DNA of 9,869 nucleotides from Sulfurovum sp. (GTDB lineage: Bacteria > Campylobacterota > Campylobacteria > Campylobacterales > Sulfurovaceae): contig WFYB01000014.1 of assembly GCA_015490315.1 (NCBI GenBank), positions 1 to 9,869 on the forward strand. Reading direction: 5' to 3'. Every line of letters starts with the position of its first letter. The first letter of the stretch is position 1. Below the pieces are notes generated by a model. It was not told where the DNA came from. It worked only from the letters and a program-made list of their open reading frames with translations, and made no database searches. Positions 4,873 to 9,869 of this stretch are shown here, piece after piece. The translations under genes were made by a program, and so were the position numbers.

Positions 4873-7587
4873 ATGGATAAAGTTAAGATCCAAGAAGTAG
4901 CAGAAGAAGCAGGATTGAGAAATACTGAACTGCTGGAGAAAGCCAAAGAACTTGGCTTTGATGTCAAGGCGGCAAACAGTACGATCAGTATGGAAAATGC
5001 AGGAATCCTCGTAGAGTATGCAATTAGCGGGGTACTACCCAAAGGCTTCAAAAAGCCGTCAGACAAATCCAAGATCAAAGTCGTTAAAAAACAGGAGACG
5101 GTCAAGGAAGCGCAGACGGAAGAGACTCCGGAAGAAACAGCAGAAATAGAAGCGGCCAAAGCAGAAACGACAGAAGCGCCGGAAGTGCAAGCCTCCAACG
5201 AGACAGTAGCATCTGAAACGGAAGCAACGCAAGCCCAGAAGCCAGAGAGTGCCGCAGCAGACGAGAAAGAAGAAGCAACAGCAAAAAGCGAAGAGGCTCC
5301 CAAGCCAAAAGAGGCGAAGAAGCGCCGAGGGATCTCTGTCGTCAGCAAAAAAAGCGAAGCGGAAGCATCTGCAACACCGGCAAGCGCAGAAGGAGAGCAG
5401 GCTCCCAAGAGACGTACACTCTCCAGAGGCGGGATCAAGATCGTCCGTAAAGCTAAACCGGCACCTGCCCGTGCAGCGACCAAGATCTCCATGGGTGATG
5501 TCGCCCCCGCACCGTCCAAGAAAAAAGTCAAAAAAGGTCCAGCTCAGGCAAAAGAGACAGGCAAGAAGATTGATATCTTCAACCATGACAGCATGAGCGG
5601 TGATATCGACAGCGGTTTTGGTGAAGAGGAAGTGGTACTGCTCGACTTCTCTGACAAAAACATCTATGAAGATATGATGCGTCAGGAGCAGAAGCGTAGA
5701 GAAGAGGCGAAAAAGAGAGAAGCTGCAGGGATCACACAGGGCAGACAGCCTTTCCGTCCTCAGCAGAGACGTTCGCTTAAGCGTAGCGGCAAACGTAAGA
5801 AATATACAAGAGATGAGAACAAAGAGCAGATCACTTCCGTAGAGATCCCTGAGAATGTAAGGGTATACGAATTTGCCGAAAAAGTCGGCAAAACAGCAGG
5901 TGATGTGATCAAGGTACTCTTCGCCCTTGGAATGATGGTAACCAAAAACGACTTCCTGAGCAAAGATGAGATCGAGATCCTTGCGGAGGAGTTTGAGGTA
6001 GAAGTGACGACGATGAATCCTCTCGATGAGCTGGATTATGTACAGGCGTATGATGCGATAGAGGATGAGTATCTTGAAGAGCGTCCGCCGGTGATCACTA
6101 TCATGGGACACGTTGACCACGGTAAGACATCACTGCTTGACAAGATCCGCTCCGCAAAAGTGGCAGACAAAGAGGCAGGCGGTATCACGCAGCATGTCGG
6201 TGCCTATCAAGTAGAGAAGAACGGCAAGAAGATCACCTTTGTAGACACTCCGGGTCACGAAGCCTTTACCGAGATGCGTGCACGTGGTGCACAGGCGACC
6301 GATATCGTCATCATCGTCGTAGCGGCTGATGACGGTGTCATGCCGCAGACCAAAGAGGCGATCGCCCATACCAAAGCAGCGGGTGTACCGATGATCGTTG
6401 CGATCAACAAGATGGACAAGCCCAACGCCAACCCTGACAATGTGAAGGCACAGCTTGCCGAGATCGATGTCATGGCGACAGACTGGGGCGGAGAGTATGA
6501 GTTCATCCCTGTTTCGGCACATACAGGAGAGGGTATCGACGATCTGCTTGAGACGATCCTGCTGCAGGCAGAGGTGATGGAACTGCAGGCAAATCCAAAC
6601 CGCAAAGCCAAAGCGATCGTTGTAGAGAGCTCTTTGGAAAAAGGATTTGGACCTGTTGCGAATGTGATCATCAAAAACGGTACGCTCAATGTGGGTGACA
6701 ATGTGATCGTCGGACAGACCTACGGACGTGTCAGAGTTATCAAGGATGACAACGGCAAGAATGTCAAATCTGCACCGCCAAGTGCACCTGTAGCAGTCGT
6801 GGGGCTGAATGACGTTCCGGGAGCTGGAGAAGTGATGGTCGCGATGGATTCAGAGAAAGAGGTACGTGAACTTGCCGAGAAACGTGCAGAGTATGAAAGA
6901 GCCAAACAGCTCTCCAAGAGTACCAAAGCCTCTCTTGAGGATCTCTCTGCGCTTATTGCAGAGGGTCAGCTCAAATCTCTGCCGGTAATCATCAAAGCGG
7001 ATGTCCAAGGCTCACTTGAAGCGATCAAAGGCAGCCTTGAGAAGCTGAGAAACGAAGAGGTAAAGGTCAACATCATCCATGAAGGTGTCGGCGGTGTGAC
7101 TGAGAGTGATGTGACGCTGGCGGATGCGAGTGAACACTCGATCATCCTTGGATTCAACGTCAGACCGACAGGTGCAGTCAAGAAGAAAGCCAAAGAGCTT
7201 GGCGTGGATATCCGTACCTATACGATCATCTATGACCTGCTTGACGATGTCAAGGCACTCCTTGGCGGTCTGATGAGCCCGGTCATCAAAGAAGAGGTGA
7301 CAGGACAGGCAGAAGTACGTGAAACATTCGTAGTGGGCAAAGTCGGTACCATTGCCGGATGTAAAGTCACCGAAGGGGTGATCACACGTAACTCCAAAGC
7401 AAGACTGATCCGTGACGGTGTCGTAGTCTATGAAAGCAGCATTTCATCGCTCAAGCGCTTCAATGAAGATGCCAAAGAGGTCAAGAACGGATATGAGTGT
7501 GGTATTATGCTTGAGAACTTCAACGATATCAAAGAGGGCGATGTGATCGAGACCTTCAAGGATGTTGAAGAGCAGGTCACACTGTAA
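4873..7587 (+). CDS. infB: Translation initiation factor IF-2
   Basis: IF2 is the GTPase that brings fMet-tRNA to the 30S subunit and promotes 50S joining. The 904-residue protein has an IF2_N subdomain at 1-55, a long Ala/Glu/Lys-rich disordered linker at about 75-315, and a second IF2_N domain at about 325-380. The GTPase domain follows, with G1 GHVDHGKT (412-419), G2 GGITQH (436-441), G3 VDTPGH (457-462, conserved His462), G4 NKMD (512-515) and G5 SAH (548-550). Domains II, III, C1 and C2 run to the end. All switch and catalytic residues are present. The start ATG at 4873 has AAAGGAG at 4855-4861, one of the best ribosome sites in the window. Within the linker a short basic motif ending in V-V/I-V-x-K recurs three times (near 66-73, 151-160 and 184-193). 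The order ylxR-infB-rbfA-rimP is a ribosome-assembly and initiation block, although in many bacteria rimP and nusA precede infB; here rimP comes after rbfA. Confidence 0.99.
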   Translation: MDKVKIQEVAEEAGLRNTELLEKAKELGFDVKAANSTISMENAGILVEYAISGVLPKGFKKPSDKSKIKVVKKQETVKEAQTEETPEETAEIEAAKAETTEAPEVQASNETVASETEATQAQKPESAAADEKEEATAKSEEAPKPKEAKKRRGISVVSKKSEAEASATPASAEGEQAPKRRTLSRGGIKIVRKAKPAPARAATKISMGDVAPAPSKKKVKKGPAQAKETGKKIDIFNHDSMSGDIDSGFGEEEVVLLDFSDKNIYEDMMRQEQKRREEAKKREAAGITQGRQPFRPQQRRSLKRSGKRKKYTRDENKEQITSVEIPENVRVYEFAEKVGKTAGDVIKVLFALGMMVTKNDFLSKDEIEILAEEFEVEVTTMNPLDELDYVQAYDAIEDEYLEERPPVITIMGHVDHGKTSLLDKIRSAKVADKEAGGITQHVGAYQVEKNGKKITFVDTPGHEAFTEMRARGAQATDIVIIVVAADDGVMPQTKEAIAHTKAAGVPMIVAINKMDKPNANPDNVKAQLAEIDVMATDWGGEYEFIPVSAHTGEGIDDLLETILLQAEVMELQANPNRKAKAIVVESSLEKGFGPVANVIIKNGTLNVGDNVIVGQTYGRVRVIKDDNGKNVKSAPPSAPVAVVGLNDVPGAGEVMVAMDSEKEVRELAEKRAEYERAKQLSKSTKASLEDLSALIAEGQLKSLPVIIKADVQGSLEAIKGSLEKLRNEEVKVNIIHEGVGGVTESDVTLADASEHSIILGFNVRPTGAVKKKAKELGVDIRTYTIIYDLLDDVKALLGGLMSPVIKEEVTGQAEVRETFVVGKVGTIAGCKVTEGVITRNSKARLIRDGVVVYESSISSLKRFNEDAKEVKNGYECGIMLENFNDIKEGDVIETFKDVEEQVTL

Positions 7588-7614
7588 AAATAGACAATAA
7601 GAAAAGATGCGAGT

Positions 7615-7986
7615 ATGACACAAGAAGAGATCAAACGCCACCGTACAGAATCCGTGCTCAAGGAGATCATCCCTGAAGCACTGGCGACACTGGACGATGA
7701 GCGTATCAATGCACTGCTGGTGACCGATGTCATCTGTTCAAGAGGCAGAAGCGATGCCAAAGTCTTTTTGGACAAATCTTTTTTGACCCCGAGTGAACAG
7801 CGAGAGGCGCTGCGTCAGCTCAGACGCGTCTCCGGCTATATCCAAAATCACTGCAAACAAAGCGAAGGGTGGTTTCGTGCGCCGCGCCTGACATTTGAGT
7901 TTGACGAACAGCCTGAAAAGCAGAGCCGTATGGAAGCACTTTTTAAGCAGATCAGCAAGAAAAAAGAGGAAAACGATGAGTCTTGA
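7615..7986 (+). CDS. rbfA: 30S ribosome-binding factor RbfA
   Basis: RbfA is a small single-KH-domain protein that binds immature 30S subunits near helix 1 and helps mature the 16S rRNA 5' end, notably in the cold. The 123-residue length is typical. The family pattern is visible: an N-terminal helix with RTESVLKEIIPEAL, then LDDERINALLVTDVICSRGRSDAKVFLD, matching the DPR...VT.V..S.D...A.V core, and the ending helix GYIQNH with RAPRLTFEFDE. The ATG at 7615 is the only in-frame start. The upstream A/G-rich stretch (7600-7606) is a poor ribosome site and contains an overlapping ATG at 7607 in another frame. The gene starts 27 bp after infB. Its 3' end overlaps rimP by 11 bp, consistent with coupled synthesis of two 30S maturation factors. 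Confidence 0.93.
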   Translation: MTQEEIKRHRTESVLKEIIPEALATLDDERINALLVTDVICSRGRSDAKVFLDKSFLTPSEQREALRQLRRVSGYIQNHCKQSEGWFRAPRLTFEFDEQPEKQSRMEALFKQISKKKEENDES

Positions 7987-8404
7987 AGAGAAGATCGCCA
8001 AGATCGTAGAAGCTAATGGTGCCAAACTCTACGATACCGAAGTGGCAACAGAGTTTGACGATACGATCTACCGTGTCTATATCACAGCACCTGAGGGTGT
8101 CAGTCTGGATCAGTGTGCAGAGATCTCCAACGAGCTCTCCCCCTTTCTGGATGTTCACCCTCCGGTACAGGGAGCCTATCGCCTCGAGGTAAGTTCTCCC
8201 GGCATCGAGCGCAAACTCACCAAAAGAAAGCATTTTGAACAGTCAGTAGGTGACAAGGTCAAAGCAAAGATCCTCGGCGGCGAGAAAATCAAAGGCGTGC
8301 TCAAAAGCGCGGATGAGAAAGGTATCGTAGTCGAGACCAAAGAGGGAGAGAAACCCTACACCTACGATCAGCTTGGTACTGTCAAGACCTATTTCGAGTT
8401 TTAG
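7976..8404 (+). CDS. rimP: Ribosome maturation factor RimP
   Basis: RimP assists early 30S assembly, binding near S12 and S5. I place the start at ATG 7976, giving 142 residues: AGAGGA at 7965-7970 is a strong ribosome site 5 nt upstream, and the N-terminus MSLEEKIAKIVEANG matches the family. An upstream in-frame ATG at 7895 would add 27 residues of Arg/Lys-rich sequence read out of frame through rbfA, without a family match. The diagnostic block LEVSSPGIERKL (family V-SSPG-x-x-R-x-L) lies mid-protein and is followed by a C-terminal SH3-like region (GDKVKAKI, IKGVLKSAD, GIVVETKEG). The start overlaps the rbfA end by 11 bp, implying translational coupling. From memory, the same pair occurs in Campylobacter (Cj0137 and Cj0138). 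Confidence 0.93.
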   Translation: MSLEEKIAKIVEANGAKLYDTEVATEFDDTIYRVYITAPEGVSLDQCAEISNELSPFLDVHPPVQGAYRLEVSSPGIERKLTKRKHFEQSVGDKVKAKILGGEKIKGVLKSADEKGIVVETKEGEKPYTYDQLGTVKTYFEF

Positions 8405-8419
8405 TGAACAGGAGAGGGT

Positions 8420-9424
8420 ATGAGCGATGAATTTTACATGCGCCTTGCCCTTGATGAAGCGTGGAAATACCAGCTTTTGACCTATCCTAACCCGGCAGTG
8501 GGTGCTATCGTGGTACAAAACGGTGCCATCCTTGCCATAGAAGCCCACCAAAAAGCGGGTACTTCCCATGCTGAAGTGTTGGCACTACTTTCTGCTTATG
8601 AAACACTTTCGCAAACACCTATCGACTTTGACAGATTTGATGCCAAAAAGGCGCATGCATTTCTTCTGAGTATTCCCAAAGGGTTTTTCTCCCAGTGCAG
8701 TATCTATGTCACGCTTGAGCCGTGTGCCCACAGCGGCAAGACCCCCTCTTGTGCATCGCTACTGGCGCAGTTGGGACTCCAAGAGGTGATTGTAGGCATC
8801 AAAGATCCAATCGTTGGGCATGGCGGTGGCGCTGCAGTGATTGAAAAGCAGGGCAGCAAAGTGGTGACAGGGGTACTTGAGGATGCCTGTAGCGCCCTGA
8901 TAGCGCCTTTTTTGATCTGGCAGGAGAGAGCCTTTGTGCTCTTCAAACTGGCACAGACCACCAATGGACGTATCGGTGGCGGCTATCTGAGTTCGCAAGA
9001 ATCCTTGACGCATGTACACCGACTGCGCGGGGTCTGCGACCGGTTGCTTATCGGCGGCAGTACGGTACGCAGCGACCGTCCAACACTGGATTGCCGTTTT
9101 ACAGGAGCGGGTGCACCGGATGTGACGATCTATAGCCATGAAAAAACCTTTGATGATACGATACCGCTTTTTAGCGTACCTCACAGAGAAGTCGTAATGA
9201 CAGATCAGCTCGATTTTCTCAAGCAGCCCTCTTTTGTACTTGTCGAGGGAGGTGAGGGGATGCTAAATGCTTTGAAAGAGCGGATCGATTGGCTGCTTAT
9301 CTACCAGACCCCTAAGCTCTCTACGAATGATTTATCCTATAATATCGAGATGGATTTGGCATTTTTGCATCAGGCACCCATAGGTGCGGATATTTTGATT
9401 TGGAGCAGACGAATTGGGCATTGA
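8420..9424 (+). CDS. ribD: Bifunctional riboflavin pyrimidine deaminase/reductase RibD
   Basis: RibD catalyses two consecutive steps of riboflavin synthesis: deamination of the diaminopyrimidine phosphate product of RibA, then NADPH-dependent reduction of its ribosyl side chain. The 334-residue protein has an N-terminal CMP/dCMP-deaminase-type domain with HAE (H50 zinc ligand, E52 catalytic) and PCAHSGKTPSC (C102 and C111 zinc ligands). The C-terminal reductase domain starts near residue 170 with LFKLAQTTNGRIGG and contains the IGGSTVRSDRPTL block (211-223). The spacing from E52 to C102 is 50 residues, against about 23 in the Bacillus enzyme as I recall it, so roughly 27 residues are inserted between the two zinc motifs; the reductase domain is somewhat short. 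ATG 8420 is preceded by AGGAG at 8410-8414. It begins 15 bp after rimP and overlaps ubiE by 11 bp. Confidence 0.95.
   Translation: MSDEFYMRLALDEAWKYQLLTYPNPAVGAIVVQNGAILAIEAHQKAGTSHAEVLALLSAYETLSQTPIDFDRFDAKKAHAFLLSIPKGFFSQCSIYVTLEPCAHSGKTPSCASLLAQLGLQEVIVGIKDPIVGHGGGAAVIEKQGSKVVTGVLEDACSALIAPFLIWQERAFVLFKLAQTTNGRIGGGYLSSQESLTHVHRLRGVCDRLLIGGSTVRSDRPTLDCRFTGAGAPDVTIYSHEKTFDDTIPLFSVPHREVVMTDQLDFLKQPSFVLVEGGEGMLNALKERIDWLLIYQTPKLSTNDLSYNIEMDLAFLHQAPIGADILIWSRRIGH
9402..9405 (+). promoter_or_regulatory. Ribosome binding site that fixes the ubiE TTG start
   Basis: GGAG lies 8 nt upstream of the TTG at 9414. No ATG or GTG in this frame lies between the site and the family's conserved MFDNIA segment, so this site supports TTG initiation inside the end of ribD. 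Confidence 0.55.
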
Positions 9425-9869
9425 AAAACTCACGGACAAAGAGGAAAAACAGGCGAAGATCGTAGAGATGTTTGACAATATTGCAGATACCTACGATCTT
9501 GCCAACAGGGTACTGAGTATGGGTATCGATATCCAATGGCGGAAAAAAGGGTGCGACAAAGCATTTGAGATACTGGGCGAGAAGCAGCTTGGACAGGTCA
9601 CAGATGTCGCTACCGGTACGGGTGATCTGCTGATCTACTGGAGAGAACAGGCAAAAAAGAACGGTGTAGAGATAGAGAGATATGTCGGCATCGATCCTTC
9701 ACGCGGCATGCTGGAAGTGGCACGCAAAAAGGTGGATTTTGCTGAGTTTATCGAGGGCAAGGCGCAGGTGCTTCCTATCGCTGACGAGAGCAGTGATGTG
9801 ATCTCGATCAGTTACGGTATCCGTAACGTGGTTGACAGGGTAGAGGCACTGCAGGAGTTCCACCGTGCC
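9414..9869 (+). CDS. ubiE: Demethylmenaquinone/ubiquinone C-methyltransferase UbiE/MenG, 3' partial
   Basis: This SAM-dependent methyltransferase performs the ring C-methylation that completes menaquinone (MenG) or acts in ubiquinone synthesis. Campylobacterota normally use menaquinone, so the menaquinone role is likely here. The frame runs open to the window end, giving 152 residues. Family blocks seen are MFDNIADTYDLANRVLSMG (from residue 19), SAM-binding motif I VATGTGDL (65-72), GIDPSRGMLEVAR, and YGIRNV (134-139, the counterpart of the usual FGLRNV). The start is best set at TTG 9414, with GGAG at 9402-9405; it overlaps the ribD stop by 11 bp. The first ATG, at 9468, would begin directly at the MFDNIA motif and lose the usual short N-terminal helix. 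The C-terminal third lies beyond the window. Confidence 0.93.
   Translation, partial: MGIEKLTDKEEKQAKIVEMFDNIADTYDLANRVLSMGIDIQWRKKGCDKAFEILGEKQLGQVTDVATGTGDLLIYWREQAKKNGVEIERYVGIDPSRGMLEVARKKVDFAEFIEGKAQVLPIADESSDVISISYGIRNVVDRVEALQEFHRA

Noticed and set aside
5491..5493. Internal in-frame ATG codons in the infB linker (for example at 5491) as starts of a short IF2 isoform like that of Escherichia coli.
   Set aside because: I see no convincing ribosome binding sequence at proper distance, so there is no support beyond analogy.
5059..6120. 353-codon open frame on the minus strand opposite infB, Cys/Phe/Leu/Arg-rich, and a shorter one at 4866-5531 rich in Ala and Ser.
   Set aside because: Both are mirror images of the infB GAA/GCA/AAG-rich linker, which leaves few stops on the other strand. 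They show no domain and no ribosome site that I can see, while infB itself matches its family throughout.
7895..7975. Upstream in-frame ATG that would lengthen RimP by 27 residues.
   Set aside because: The extension reads through rbfA out of frame, is unlike any RimP N-terminus, and the ATG at 7976 has a strong ribosome site at proper spacing.
1..9869. Search for a mobile element, CRISPR array, toxin-antitoxin pair, defence island or tRNA.
   Set aside because: No direct or terminal inverted repeats, no spaced repeat array, no transposase or nuclease gene and no cloverleaf were recognised; base and codon use look uniform along the window.

Overview
The window is a dense, fully co-directional stretch of bacterial chromosome with every gene on the + strand. 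It carries housekeeping genes in the order DHH phosphoesterase (5' end cut off) - M23 peptidase - lpxC - tsaB-like - thrB - ylxR - infB - rbfA - rimP - ribD - ubiE/menG (3' end cut off). From memory, the core run lpxC - small tsaB-like gene - thrB - ylxR - infB - rbfA - rimP is a signature neighbourhood of Campylobacterota (Helicobacter pylori, Campylobacter jejuni and relatives). The moderate GC content, the short diverged TsaB and the extended RibD deaminase domain fit a free-living Sulfurovum/Sulfurimonas-type member. That placement is inference, since no search was possible.

Layout. 1-822: C-terminal part of an NrnA-like DHH/DHHA1 phosphoesterase. 803-2200: membrane-anchored M23 (LytM) endopeptidase with an Ig-like stalk, overlapping the first gene by 20 bp. 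2201-2328: the only sizeable gap, holding a strong sigma70-type promoter. 2329-3216: lpxC (GTG start), first step of the lipid A pathway committed to LPS. 3158-3664: shortened TsaB-like protein overlapping the end of lpxC. 3680-4561: thrB. 4588-4842: ylxR with two CxxC pairs. 4873-7587: infB (IF2). 7615-7986: rbfA. 7976-8404: rimP. 8420-9424: ribD. 9414-end: ubiE/menG from a TTG codon.

Gaps are short (0-30 bp in most places) and four gene pairs overlap: DHH/M23, lpxC/tsaB-like, rbfA/rimP and ribD/ubiE. This suggests one or two long transcripts with translational coupling. The cassette ties envelope growth (M23 hydrolase, LpxC) to the translation apparatus (t6A-related TsaB-like protein, YlxR, IF2, RbfA, RimP), with threonine, riboflavin and quinone biosynthesis genes attached.

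I see no mobile element, CRISPR array, tRNA, rRNA, phage gene or defence system, and no evidence of a new multigene system. The points worth a second look are small: the degenerate short TsaB and its start, its position beside thrB, a four-cysteine YlxR, a -10 hexamer almost touching the ylxR start, a hairpin holding the ylxR stop codon, a four-codon mini-ORF at rbfA, an insertion in the RibD deaminase domain, and a thrice-repeated basic motif in the IF2 linker.
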